Positions 1-7,445 of a DNA stretch of 62,297 nucleotides are shown here, piece after piece. Position 1 is the stretch's first letter, and each line of letters starts with the position of its first letter. The DNA comes from an uncultured Mediterranea sp. (GTDB lineage: Bacteria; Bacteroidota; Bacteroidia; Bacteroidales; Bacteroidaceae), in NCBI GenBank assembly GCA_945879145.1, contig CAMCUZ010000010.1, positions 1 through 62,297 of the forward strand, given 5' to 3'. A program made the position numbers and the translations under genes. The notes beneath the pieces are model-generated. The model saw nothing but the letters and a program-made list of their open reading frames with translations. It had not been told where the DNA came from and searched no databases.

Positions 1-1885
1 AGTTGGTGGCGGTGCTGTCGTTGGCCATGGAGGTGTCGCGAAGCACGGCATAGAGAGGATGCATCTTGGCGATGGTGGTCACCACCTCGTCGGTCACATC
101 CTTGTCGAAACAGGCCACAAGATAGCCGTCTGCCACATTGTAGATGGTCTTGTCGGCCACTACCTCTGTCTCAATCTTGCTGTCGAGCGTGGCTCCCAGC
201 TCCAGCATCACTTGGAAGAGCAGGTCTTCTGCCGTGCGGTCGGACTTCACGTTATCGACTTGCTCAAACAGTTCTCCTTGAACTATTTTTGCAGGTGTGT
301 AATACACCTCCTTCATGTTGCTGCTGTCCAACTTCAAGACACGGAAACCTGTATCAAGGTCTTGCGTTGTCAATGGGCTGTCTTCCTTTATCTTCTTTCC
401 TGCACGACGAATGCGTTCCTTGCCTATCTCGCAGATGGTTTTGTAGCCAGCCTTGTATGCTTCGCTTTTCTCGTCTGTCAGTTCAGGCAACTGCACCATG
501 ATAAACTTACGATTGCCTCCGTCTTCTGCATTGAGTTGCATCACGGCATGGGCGGTGGTGGCGGAGCCGGAGAAGAAATCGAGGATAATGGAATCATTCT
601 CTGTACCTAATTGAACTATCCTCTTAATATAATTAGTGGATTTGGGGAATGACATATAATCACCCTCCAATAAGGCCTTAACCTCTTGTGTCCCTGCTTG
701 ATTATTGAGTATTTTGTCACTCCAAACCGTTTTGTGCTTTCTCGTTCTTGCCTTATCTTCTTTATTGAGATAATCCTTTACAAAAATATCATATTCATTA
801 CGGGATGAAATATATCTTGGAACCAAACGATTGAAATCTGTTCGACATTTAGTCTTTCCCCACATCCATCTCCCTTCTCTTCCGTCTGATTTCTTGGGAA
901 TTACCATATTCCAACCTTCTTTTGTTTCAAGTGAGAGTTCCATTGAATCTGGGTTTACCCAAATAGGGAAAAACATTTCTGGACGATCTTCTTTCAAAGA
1001 AGCAACACCTCTTTGTCTTAGTCCAAGAAGTCTATATAGTCCTTTTTCATCTGAATATTTGTACTCCGCTTTTTGCTCGTCTGAAAGCGGTAAACCATTG
1101 ATGGATGTAAACTCTATATTTTTTGCAAAACATAATAGATACTCATGAGAGGTTGCAAAAAATGTGTCAGATTGCCGACCTCTTGGATTGTTTTCTATGA
1201 CTAATTGTGCAATACAATTATTCTCTCCAAAAATCTCATCGCAAACTTTTCTAAGATTCTCTATTTCATTGTCATCAATCGAGATAAATATCACTCCGTC
1301 ATCCGTCAGCAAGTCTCTTGCCACCTTCAGACGCGGATAGATCATGTTGAGCCAATCGGTATGGAAGCGACCGTTGCTTTCGGTGTTGGTAACGAGACGG
1401 TTTCCCTGCTCGTCAAACTGCCCGGAGTTGGCGAGGTATTCGGCAGATGACTCAGCAAAGTCGTCCTCATAGACAAAATCATTGCCCGTGTTGTAAGGAG
1501 GATCGATATAAATCATCTTCACCTTGTGGAGATAGGTCTCCTTCAAGCACTTCAGCACATCGAGGTTGTCGCCCTCGATGTAGAGGTTCTGCGTGTTGTC
1601 AAAATCCACGCTCTCCTCACGGCAGGGACGCAGTGCGGCATTGACCGGTGAGTTGGCAAGCAGAATAGCCTTCTTCTTGTCGGGCCAAGTGAACTGATAG
1701 CGCTCCTCACGTCCGCTGATGATGACATCCGAGAGGTTCTGCTGCAATTTCTCGAAATCCACCTTTCGCACCAGTTCCCCCGTGCGCTCGTCAATCGTCT
1801 CTGTCACACAGTCAGGAAAGAGCGACTGAATCTTCTCAATATTCTCTTGCACCCCATTGGTGCTCTGCATTCTGAGTTTATCCAT
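1..1885 (-). CDS. Type III restriction-modification DNA methyltransferase (Mod), 3' end beyond window
   Basis: Reads from ATG at 1885 to the left edge without a stop, giving at least 628 codons. Residues 128-131 are DPPY (motif IV) in the context MIYIDPPYNTGNDF, and about residues 436-443 read DFFSGSAT (motif I, AdoMet binding). Motif IV before motif I is the beta order of N6-adenine methyltransferases and of type III Mod. The segment between them, roughly 600-1300, is visibly AT-richer and should hold the target recognition domain. A Res helicase-nuclease would be expected further left, outside the window. The start overlaps the stop of a 53-residue ORF by 8 bp, so translation is probably coupled. 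A solitary methyltransferase cannot be excluded. Confidence 0.9.
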   Translation of the reverse strand, partial: MDKLRMQSTNGVQENIEKIQSLFPDCVTETIDERTGELVRKVDFEKLQQNLSDVIISGREERYQFTWPDKKKAILLANSPVNAALRPCREESVDFDNTQNLYIEGDNLDVLKCLKETYLHKVKMIYIDPPYNTGNDFVYEDDFAESSAEYLANSGQFDEQGNRLVTNTESNGRFHTDWLNMIYPRLKVARDLLTDDGVIFISIDDNEIENLRKVCDEIFGENNCIAQLVIENNPRGRQSDTFFATSHEYLLCFAKNIEFTSINGLPLSDEQKAEYKYSDEKGLYRLLGLRQRGVASLKEDRPEMFFPIWVNPDSMELSLETKEGWNMVIPKKSDGREGRWMWGKTKCRTDFNRLVPRYISSRNEYDIFVKDYLNKEDKARTRKHKTVWSDKILNNQAGTQEVKALLEGDYMSFPKSTNYIKRIVQLGTENDSIILDFFSGSATTAHAVMQLNAEDGGNRKFIMVQLPELTDEKSEAYKAGYKTICEIGKERIRRAGKKIKEDSPLTTQDLDTGFRVLKLDSSNMKEVYYTPAKIVQGELFEQVDNVKSDRTAEDLLFQVMLELGATLDSKIETEVVADKTIYNVADGYLVACFDKDVTDEVVTTIAKMHPLYAVLRDTSMANDSTATN

Positions 1886-2039
1886 TCTGTTGTTTCTTTT
1901 TTAATTCTGTGAGTTGTTTGTGCAGCAGGAACTTCTTTATCTCGTGAACATCAAGCCCATCGGCCATGTTCAGCGTAGAGGGTGCCAGTTTGGCAAACCA
2001 CTCTATGCTGACCACATCACGGGTGAAGTGTTCTTTCAT
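1878..2039 (-). CDS. Small 53-residue protein coupled to mod
   Basis: ATG at 2039 opens a 53-codon frame beginning MKEHFTRDVVSIEWFAKLAP and ending in a Lys/Gln-rich tail (LTELKKKQQNG). Its TAA lies inside the first codons of the methyltransferase (8-bp overlap), a common sign of a real upstream gene with translational coupling. It has no signal peptide or membrane segment. I do not recognise the family. It might be an accessory or regulatory subunit of the restriction-modification system, but that is inference from position only. Confidence 0.6.
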   Translation of the reverse strand: MKEHFTRDVVSIEWFAKLAPSTLNMADGLDVHEIKKFLLHKQLTELKKKQQNG

Positions 2040-2070
2040 TTAACCGATGATGTCGAGGGCTGAATAGTTG

Positions 2071-2523
2071 TTAATTGAAAATGTTTCTTACGCGACCGCT
2101 CTTGTAGTCGCTGTATAGGTCGCGCAGGTAGCGGTCTGTCTGGTCGGGGTCGAGCTCGGTGTCTCCTCCGGTATGGCCCGACGAGTTGGGCCGTATCACC
2201 ACTTCGTAGCCGGTGTAGTGGCAGAGGCGGATAAATTTCTCCACTCCGTCGTACAGATCATTCGTATAGATGCCGTGACGCTCAAGCGTCTCGACGTCCA
2301 GGTTGCGGTAGTACCTACCTGGCTTCTCGTAGGGTTTCTCCAGCAGTTCTAACATCCTGCGTGCATCATCACGCGCCTTGCTCTGCGATGGGGACGTGAA
2401 GCAGCTTCGCTGTATGCGCGAGATATACAGGCTGTGGAACAGATAGAGCATGAAACCTATCACCGCGGGGAGGAATACCTTCAGAACCTCCCATATCAGG
2501 ATGAGTAATAATCCGATAATCAT
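2071..2523 (-). CDS. Membrane-anchored protein of unknown function, paralogue of the next upstream gene
   Basis: 150 residues. Residues 1-30 form one hydrophobic segment (IIGLLLILIWEVLKVFLPAV), followed by a soluble domain of about 110 residues. The motif FIRLCHYTGYEVVIRP and a later ELDPDQTD match FIRFCHLNGYEVEIRP and ELDPTQPD in the protein encoded at 2520-2942, so the two are tandem paralogues that have diverged strongly. ATG overlaps the upstream stop by 4 bp (ATGA). I do not recognise the family. Position in one strand-run with the type III methyltransferase suggests co-transcription. Confidence 0.75.
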   Translation of the reverse strand: MIIGLLLILIWEVLKVFLPAVIGFMLYLFHSLYISRIQRSCFTSPSQSKARDDARRMLELLEKPYEKPGRYYRNLDVETLERHGIYTNDLYDGVEKFIRLCHYTGYEVVIRPNSSGHTGGDTELDPDQTDRYLRDLYSDYKSGRVRNIFN

Positions 2524-2942
2524 AGGTACTCCTCCTTTTTTAACTTAGTACACGATTTCCAATCCGCGTCGGTCATGCGGCTTACCACCTCGTCGGGTTG
2601 CGTGGGGTCAAGCTCCTTGCGCATTGGGCGTATCTCCACCTCGTAGCCGTTGAGGTGACAGAAGCGGATGAAGGCGATAGCCGGATAGTACTCGCTTAAA
2701 TCGTCGATCTTCTTGAATCCTACCTCCGTGCGCCCATTGCCCACCGGACTGATCGCAGCCAGCCTGCGGCGGATAGTCTTGATAGCGTTGCTGTACTCCT
2801 TGCGGCAGTCGCACTGCATCAAGGGGAATCGTTTTCCTACGGTACTCTTTGCTTGCCAGCTCTTGAAGAGGATGATAGGTAGAAACAAGAGATAGGTCGC
2901 TAAGATAGCGATAAAGAAAGCTACATAATAAGGTAATCCCAT
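2520..2942 (-). CDS. Membrane-anchored protein of unknown function, paralogue of the gene at 2071-2523
   Basis: 140 residues with an N-terminal transmembrane segment (about residues 4-25, YVAFFIAILATYLLFLPIIL) and a soluble domain carrying FIRFCHLNGYEVEIRP near residues 91-106. It shares this motif and a following ELDP segment with its downstream neighbour. The stop overlaps the neighbour's start as ATGA. The frame at 2608-2997 on the same strand is an out-of-frame shadow. Function unknown. Confidence 0.75.
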   Translation of the reverse strand: MGLPYYVAFFIAILATYLLFLPIILFKSWQAKSTVGKRFPLMQCDCRKEYSNAIKTIRRRLAAISPVGNGRTEVGFKKIDDLSEYYPAIAFIRFCHLNGYEVEIRPMRKELDPTQPDEVVSRMTDADWKSCTKLKKEEYL

Positions 2943-2956
2943 AGCTACCTCCTTCC

Positions 2957-3298
2957 TTAGATGTCCTCGCCATACGCCTGGCGGATAAGGTCAACACCCC
3001 TGCGCTCGTTCCCCTCCTTGTTGATGGGGTGCATCACGAAGTAGCGACGCTTGCCAAGCAGTCCTTTCAGACTCAGGAAGCCCGTGTTCGTCGGCGTATA
3101 GCGCAACTTGTCTGGAGTTTCGGGACTACCGATGTACTCGAAGAACTCTCTTTCATTAGTGACCTGGAAGAGGTACTGGTCCTTCATCATAAACCAGTAG
3201 GCCAGCCCTTCATAGAGGGCAACAAAACGATTGAGATTAGGGGTTACATAGAACATCAGCCCCTCGTTGTTTACTCGGTTGATACCATGTTGAATCAT
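2957..3298 (-). CDS. Hypothetical protein, first gene of the run leading into mod
   Basis: 113 residues, soluble, beginning MIQHGINRVNNEGLMFYVTP, with aromatic-rich patches (FVALYEGLAYWFMMKDQYLF) and a basic loop GLLGKRRYFVMHP. No signal peptide or known catalytic motif is visible. A TACATTTG -7 element lies about 77 bp upstream. The next gene starts 14 bp after its stop, consistent with one operon of three unknown genes, the 53-residue ORF and the methyltransferase. Family not recognised. Confidence 0.65.
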   Translation of the reverse strand: MIQHGINRVNNEGLMFYVTPNLNRFVALYEGLAYWFMMKDQYLFQVTNEREFFEYIGSPETPDKLRYTPTNTGFLSLKGLLGKRRYFVMHPINKEGNERRGVDLIRQAYGEDI

Positions 3299-3374
3299 AA
3301 TGTTTAATCATTCCGGCTATTCTGCTCCCACCGGATAGGAGATAATTAAAAAGATTCTGTTGTGTTTATCGGAG

Positions 3375-3406
3375 CAAATGTACGCACTATTTTCATGCCG
3401 TACAAC
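3375..3406 (-). promoter_or_regulatory. Promoter for the 3298-to-1 minus-strand run
   Basis: On the minus strand TACATTTG (3375-3382) fits the Bacteroidota -7 consensus TAnnTTTG, and GTTG (3403-3406) lies 20 bp upstream in place of the -33 TTTG. The -33 part falls inside the left arm of the IS200-type hairpin, so the element remnant may supply part of this promoter (inference). Confidence 0.5.
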
Positions 3407-3600
3407 TTTTTGCGTATGTTGTACGGCATGTTTTTTTATTCATAAAATATGCGCCGTTTCCCTGGTTTTCGATATAATGTTTCACGGTCTCTTGACTGAC
3501 GTTTCCTATCGTTGATACGAAGTAACCGTCGGTCCAGAATGTTCTTTCTCTCCAGTATATCCGCCGGAACTCGGACTCTTTTTGTTTTTCATTGTTTATT
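3393..3600 (-). pseudogene. IS200/IS605-type transposase (TnpA, Y1) C-terminal remnant
   Basis: Minus-strand reading gives RERTFWTDGYFVSTIGNVSQ followed by ETVKHYIENQG. This matches the C-terminal signature of IS200-like TnpA (GYFVSTVG ... ET...YI.NQ). The HUH and catalytic Tyr region is absent, so only the last quarter or so survives. The frame is open from about 3607 and runs through the adjacent hairpin to TGA at 3393-3395. It is not counted as a functional gene. Confidence 0.75.
3394..3430. repeat. Perfect 13-bp inverted repeat, probable IS200-type end hairpin
   Basis: CATGCCGTACAAC (3394-3406) and its exact complement GTTGTACGGCATG (3418-3430) flank an 11-nt loop. It sits just past the transposase remnant, where IS200/IS605 elements carry subterminal hairpins recognised by TnpA. 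On the plus strand seven T follow (3431-3437), so it could also end transcription. Confidence 0.7.
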
Positions 3601-3638
3601 GTTGTTTAGAGGTCTTTAAATCAATAATCAGAGGGTGA

Positions 3639-3673
3639 AGGGTGATTTGCAGAAAATCACCCTCCCTTTTTTT
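3639..3673 (+). terminator. Rho-independent terminator-like hairpin
   Basis: AGGGTGATTT (3639-3648) pairs exactly with AAATCACCCT (3654-3663) across a 5-nt loop and is followed by T7 (3667-3673). No plus-strand gene ends just upstream, so it may insulate the following cassette or be a protein-binding palindrome. The same GAGGGTGA/TCACCCTC words recur at 3778-3808. Confidence 0.55.
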
Positions 3674-3777
3674 CATCAGCAGGGCTCTTTTTTGGGGCAC
3701 CTCTCTGTTGGCTTTTAATAGTCAGATTTTCAATTTACTATACTCTTATCTTTACTGTGGATTTTCCCGCTGCGGCG

Positions 3778-3808
3778 AGGGTGAATCTCACCCCTCTGAA
3801 TCACCCTC
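3778..3808. repeat. Second GAGGGTGA...TCACCCTC inverted repeat upstream of the replication-like cassette
   Basis: GAGGGTGA at about 3778-3785 and TCACCCTC at about 3801-3808 form an 8-bp inverted repeat with CTCACCCCTC between them. The same words make the stem at 3631-3665. Two copies within 180 bp in front of the 3885 gene suggest an operator or replication-associated site. No further evidence is visible. Confidence 0.4.
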
Positions 3809-3884
3809 AATCTGCTATGCCATTTTTTCTCATCTTTGTGGCGTAGAAAAACTAACAGTATGAAATCTTTAAATATTTTGCAGT

Positions 3885-4892
3885 ATGAAAAAGCAATTTA
3901 AAACTAAGAGACAGCGTATAGATTGGCTGAAACTGCCCGTCCATTTCCTGAATGATGAGCGCATTGCAGAACTGATTGCCCAGAAGGGAGTAGCGGGACT
4001 GGGAATCTATATCACCCTCATCACGCAGATGCATAGTCGCAAGAGTCGCTCGCTGACGGAGGCACAACTCAAGCTCCTCCGGCTGAAGGGAGCTACACTC
4101 AAGAGCGTGATGCAGGTGGTCAATGAGTTCGGACTGTTCAGCCGGAACCGCTATGGACACATCTTCTCGACGCTGGATTTCCTCGGATTCGATGATGATT
4201 TCTCGGCTCAGCCCCTCTCCGAAACGATGGACGATGAGACGGAAATTGAGACGGGAAATGGGGGTGAAAATGGGGCTGAAAACGGCTTCGGCAGCGAATC
4301 AGATTCAAATCAGATTTCAATCCGATCGCAATCTGATGCTTTCCCAACGCCTGCGCGCATAAATACAGACATAGACAAAGACAATATACTTCTTGAAGGA
4401 GAAGCAGGAGCAGACCATCCAGCTGAGGGGGAGGAGCGGGCGGCGGATCAACTGGCGGCGATGACCTCTGAACAGCGGGCCGCGGCATGCATTCAGCAAC
4501 TGCCGGTGCATAGTGTCTGGGCGGAGGTGACGATGCTCAAGTCGGGCTTTGGCTCCCTGCTGCAGCGTCATTGGTCACTGGCCCTCGAGGAGTTCACGAA
4601 GCATGTGCTGGTCAACCGCACGGTGGAGAGCATCCACGATGTGGAGTGTGCCAAGCAGTACTTCTACCGCTACGCCACCAATCCGGTGGCTGGCGCCATG
4701 CTGCGGCGGGCGCTGGAGGAGCAGGAGCGGGATCGGCGAGCTACGAGCACCTTCTGCCATGAGGATGCCGATAGCGCACCGGGCCACCGTTCGTACCACG
4801 GCATCCCCCTCCCCGACGATGCCCCACCGCGCCCCGACCAGCAGTCGGAGTGGGACTTCGAGAGTCAAAGCTGGGTCAGTTGCCGTGCATAA
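3885..4892 (+). CDS. DUF4373-type (replication-associated, winged-helix-like) protein
   Basis: 335 residues. The N-terminal about 110 residues (DWLKLPVHFLNDERIAELIA ... GLGIYITLI ... LFSRNRYGHIFS) resemble the DUF4373/Lin1244-type domain found next to replication genes in Bacteroides elements and phages. An acidic, Gly/Asn-rich linker (about 115-185) follows, then a helical C-terminal domain (QQLPVHSVWAE ... ECAKQYFYRYA). It is the first gene of a plus-strand cassette with a primase-helicase, DUF4248, HU and smalltalk genes, GC-richer than the flanks. A 22-bp array starts exactly at its stop codon. The upstream -7 candidates are weak. Origin binding or helicase loading is plausible but inferred. 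Confidence 0.7.
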   Translation: MKKQFKTKRQRIDWLKLPVHFLNDERIAELIAQKGVAGLGIYITLITQMHSRKSRSLTEAQLKLLRLKGATLKSVMQVVNEFGLFSRNRYGHIFSTLDFLGFDDDFSAQPLSETMDDETEIETGNGGENGAENGFGSESDSNQISIRSQSDAFPTPARINTDIDKDNILLEGEAGADHPAEGEERAADQLAAMTSEQRAAACIQQLPVHSVWAEVTMLKSGFGSLLQRHWSLALEEFTKHVLVNRTVESIHDVECAKQYFYRYATNPVAGAMLRRALEEQERDRRATSTFCHEDADSAPGHRSYHGIPLPDDAPPRPDQQSEWDFESQSWVSCRA

Positions 4893-4978
4893 ATAGGCCA
4901 TTCAGCGTTCGTAAATAGCCTGTTTGCACCCCGTAAATAGCCCATTCCGCGGTCGCAAATAGCCTGTTGGCAAAGCTG
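4891..4978 (+). repeat. Four direct repeats with exact 22-bp period (iteron-like)
   Basis: AAATAG begins at 4891, 4913, 4935 and 4957. Units 1 and 3 continue with G(C/G)CCATTC-GCG, units 2 and 4 with CCTGTT-GC, giving a 44-bp super-period. The first unit overlaps the stop codon at 4890-4892. The period equals about two helical turns, so sites would lie on one face of the DNA. The sequence resembles the array at 59048-59201. Confidence 0.8.
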
Positions 4979-4992
4979 ACCAATTACCACCC

Positions 4993-5027
4993 CTAATCAC
5001 TCATCACTAAACACTAATCACTAATCA
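4993..5027 (+). repeat. Heptanucleotide tandem repeat, five units
   Basis: Contiguous 7-mers: CTAATCA, CTCATCA, CTAAACA, CTAATCA, CTAATCA. They end 4 bp before the primase-helicase start codon. The family recurs at six other intergenic sites in this window. Confidence 0.85.
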
Positions 5028-5031
5028 CATC

Positions 5032-6957
5032 ATGCGTTACAATCTGAAATCTTATGGCATCGATGCGTCGAATGCCAAACGGGTGGAGGGGCAGAATGCC
5101 CTGCGAACCACCTGTCCCCACTGTTCGGCCGGTCGCTCCACCACGGCGCATCAGCGCGAACGAGTACTCTACGTCAACCTCGACAACGGCTGTTGCCACT
5201 GCCATCACTGCGGTGCCGACTGGCGCATGGATTCTGAGGAGTACCTGGCCCGACGGGAAAAGGCCCGTCAGCTGGCGCTGGCTCCCTCCTCCTTCGTCCG
5301 TCCCAAGCAGCCCGCCTCCTGGCCCTCCATCGTGGCCGCCTACGCCTTTGCGCCGACTTCCGCACATGCTGTAGCTCCATCAGCCACCTCGGCCACTCCA
5401 GACGTTGACCCACAACCACTGGTCGTTGACCCGCAACAACTGGATGCCGACTACGCCAAGCTCTTCAGCTCCGCCACGCTGAAGTACCTCACCGAGACAC
5501 GCGGACTGCCCGTGAGCGTATTGCGCCGCGCCGCCGTGAGCGAGCAGCTGGAGCTCATGCCTCAGACCCAGGCCAAGGAGCGCTGCATCGTCTTCAACTA
5601 CCTGGAGCAGGGGTTCCTGGTCAACCAGAAGTTCCGTTCGGCCAAGAAGCACTTCAAGATGGTGCATGGCGCTGAGCTCATCCCTTACCTGCTCGACTCC
5701 TGCCTGGGGCACGACGAGGTGATCGTGACCGAGGGCGAGATGGATGCGCTCTCCTTCCTGGCTGCGGGATTTGAGAGCGTGGTGAGCGTACCCTCGGGCG
5801 CTAACGCCAATGCCGACTGGATGAACCGGTTCTATGACCTCTACTTCAGCGACAAGCAGTGCGTCTATATCGCCACCGATATGGATGCCCCGGGGCAGCT
5901 GGCTGCCGAGGAGCTGGTGCGTCGCTTCGGACCCGAGGTGTGTCGGCGCGTGCGCTTTAGCGCGGGATGCAAGGATGCCAACGACGAGCTCGTGCATCAT
6001 GGGGCCGACGCCTTGAGGCGCTGCATCAGCCAGGCCGAGGAGGTACCCATGAAAGACATCAGCCTCTTGACCGACTTTGAGGAGGAGCTCGACGCCTTCT
6101 ACCAGAACGGCCCTCAGCCCGGTGCGCTCACGGGGTGGTGGAACCTCGACCGCGTCGTGAGCTTCGGCACCGGCCAGCTGGCCCTCGTCACGGGGCGTTC
6201 GAACGACGGTAAGTCGGAGTGGACCGACGAGCTGGTGCTGCGCCTCATGCTCCGCACGGGCTGGAATGCGGGCTTCTGGACGCCTGAGAACTCGCTGATG
6301 GACCACTGCCGCAAGGTGATCGAGAAGCTGACCGACCGCGGCTTTGTGCATCAGGGCACACGGGGCGTGCAGCCCCAGCAGTTTGCCCTCTGTAAGCAGT
6401 GGATGGCGCGCCACCTGAGCTGGCTCGACCTCCCCTTCGACCGCCTGCGTCTCGACGTCATCCTGGAGCGCTGCCGCTCGATGGTGCGCAAGTATGGCAT
6501 CCGCATCCTCGTGCTCGACCCCTTCAACTTCATCGAGAAGGAGAACAACTCCACCCGCTCGGAGAACGCCTGGGACAGCCACGTGGTAGGGGCCGTGCGT
6601 GAGTTCGCCCGCCGCCACGACGTGCTCGTCTTCCTCGTGGCCCACCCCCGCAAGGTGGAGATGCAGATCGACGGGCGCAAGCGGCGCATCACCATGGAGG
6701 ACATCAGCGGCACGGCCGACTTTGGCAACAAGGCCGACTACTGCTTCTGCGTGGACCGCGACGACGAGCACCACCTGGTGACCATCTCGATCGACAAGGT
6801 GCGTTTCAAGCAGTACGGCAGCAAGGGGCAGCAGGTGCACTACGTCTATAAGAGCCACAGCGGTCGCTACGTGCCCTGCCATGTGGACGAGAACCGCAAT
6901 CCCAAGGATGCCGACTACGCCGCCGACGGAGGCATGTGGCCTATTTCGTCAATTTAA
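5032..6957 (+). CDS. TOPRIM primase - RecA/DnaB-type helicase
   Basis: 641 residues, resembling phage T7 gp4 and Twinkle in layout. A zinc ribbon lies near residues 28-62 (CPHC ... CHHCG). A TOPRIM domain is at about 225-320 (VIVTEGEMDALSF with the catalytic Glu, then IATDMDAPG). A RecA-like ATPase follows, with Walker A GRSNDGKSE near residue 390 and Walker B ILVLDPFNF near residue 495. The product should prime and unwind DNA for a replicon. No polymerase, integrase or capsid gene is present nearby, so the cassette looks like a replication module rather than an intact phage. ATG at 5032 follows the heptad repeat. The coding sequence is markedly GC-rich, unlike the housekeeping genes around it. 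Confidence 0.85.
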   Translation: MRYNLKSYGIDASNAKRVEGQNALRTTCPHCSAGRSTTAHQRERVLYVNLDNGCCHCHHCGADWRMDSEEYLARREKARQLALAPSSFVRPKQPASWPSIVAAYAFAPTSAHAVAPSATSATPDVDPQPLVVDPQQLDADYAKLFSSATLKYLTETRGLPVSVLRRAAVSEQLELMPQTQAKERCIVFNYLEQGFLVNQKFRSAKKHFKMVHGAELIPYLLDSCLGHDEVIVTEGEMDALSFLAAGFESVVSVPSGANANADWMNRFYDLYFSDKQCVYIATDMDAPGQLAAEELVRRFGPEVCRRVRFSAGCKDANDELVHHGADALRRCISQAEEVPMKDISLLTDFEEELDAFYQNGPQPGALTGWWNLDRVVSFGTGQLALVTGRSNDGKSEWTDELVLRLMLRTGWNAGFWTPENSLMDHCRKVIEKLTDRGFVHQGTRGVQPQQFALCKQWMARHLSWLDLPFDRLRLDVILERCRSMVRKYGIRILVLDPFNFIEKENNSTRSENAWDSHVVGAVREFARRHDVLVFLVAHPRKVEMQIDGRKRRITMEDISGTADFGNKADYCFCVDRDDEHHLVTISIDKVRFKQYGSKGQQVHYVYKSHSGRYVPCHVDENRNPKDADYAADGGMWPISSI

Positions 6958-6971
6958 AAACGGAGTATTAT

Positions 6972-7025
6972 CGTTGCGGTATTCGGGCGCAAATTATTGC
7001 GCCCCTACAAGTTAATCACTAATCA
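6972..7025 (+). repeat. Dispersed GC-rich palindrome joined to heptad repeats
   Basis: GGGCGCAA (6985-6992) pairs with TTGCGCCC (6997-7004) around ATTA, followed by CTACAAG and two heptads (TTAATCA, CTAATCA). The left flank CGTTGCGGTATTCGGGCGC recurs at 9768-9784, and the right flank CGCCCCTACAAGTTAATCAC recurs in inverse orientation at 17427-17459. This marks a composite dispersed repeat. Confidence 0.8.
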
Positions 7026-7033
7026 CTAAAAAA

Positions 7034-7276
7034 ATGAACAACAGTATAGACCCAAAACCCTTCGTCATCAAGGCTTACGGCAAGAGCGAGTTGGCGATGC
7101 GCTACTGCCCCGATGTGGATCCTCACGTGGCTGCCAACCGACTGCGCCGCTGGATTGTACAGACCAAAGGCCTACTGCCCGCCCTCCAGCAGACGGGCTA
7201 TAATCGTCATGCCCACTTCTTCACCCCGCTGCAGGTCTCCATCATCGTCAGTCTGCTGGGCGAACCACCCGACTAA
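7034..7276 (+). CDS. DUF4248 domain protein
   Basis: 80 residues covering the whole small domain: FVIKAYGKSELAMRYCPDVD near the start and HAHFFTPLQVSIIVSLLGEP at the end match the DUF4248 pattern known in Bacteroides beside HU-like and smalltalk genes. It looks like a small helix-turn-helix or DNA-associated protein, but its function is not established. It starts 76 bp after the primase-helicase, behind a dispersed repeat, and is probably co-transcribed. Confidence 0.8.
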   Translation: MNNSIDPKPFVIKAYGKSELAMRYCPDVDPHVAANRLRRWIVQTKGLLPALQQTGYNRHAHFFTPLQVSIIVSLLGEPPD

Positions 7277-7361
7277 GCGCCCTTTGTCCCTCTTTTTTGC
7301 ATCATTTTCTCTCCATTCGCACGATACGCACAAGAAGCATCACTGGCTGTGGAGGTTGTGC

Positions 7362-7369
7362 TATCTTTG
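7362..7369 (+). promoter_or_regulatory. -7 element for the HU-like gene
   Basis: TATCTTTG fits TAnnTTTG and lies 77 bp before the HU-like start codon. No convincing -33 TTTG is seen 19-21 bp upstream. A GC-rich inverted repeat (GGGC ... GCCC near 7384-7398) follows in the leader. Confidence 0.5.
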
Positions 7370-7445
7370 CATCGTAATCCAAAGGGCAGGGCCCGCCCGG
7401 GGAGGTTACGGAGTCAATTCACCCTTTTAAATTCATTTACAGCGT

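Noticed and set aside
2608..2997. 129-codon minus-strand ORF
   Set aside because: Out-of-frame shadow of the 2520-2942 gene, whose motif is shared with its neighbour.
3642..3863. 73-codon plus-strand ORF upstream of the cassette
   Set aside because: It starts within a terminator-like stem, runs through inverted repeats and shows no protein-like pattern.
5380..6882. 500-codon open frame on the minus strand opposite the primase-helicase
   Set aside because: It is a shadow of a GC-rich gene: Val/Ala/His/Leu-rich, no domain, and the plus strand has zinc ribbon, TOPRIM and Walker motifs.
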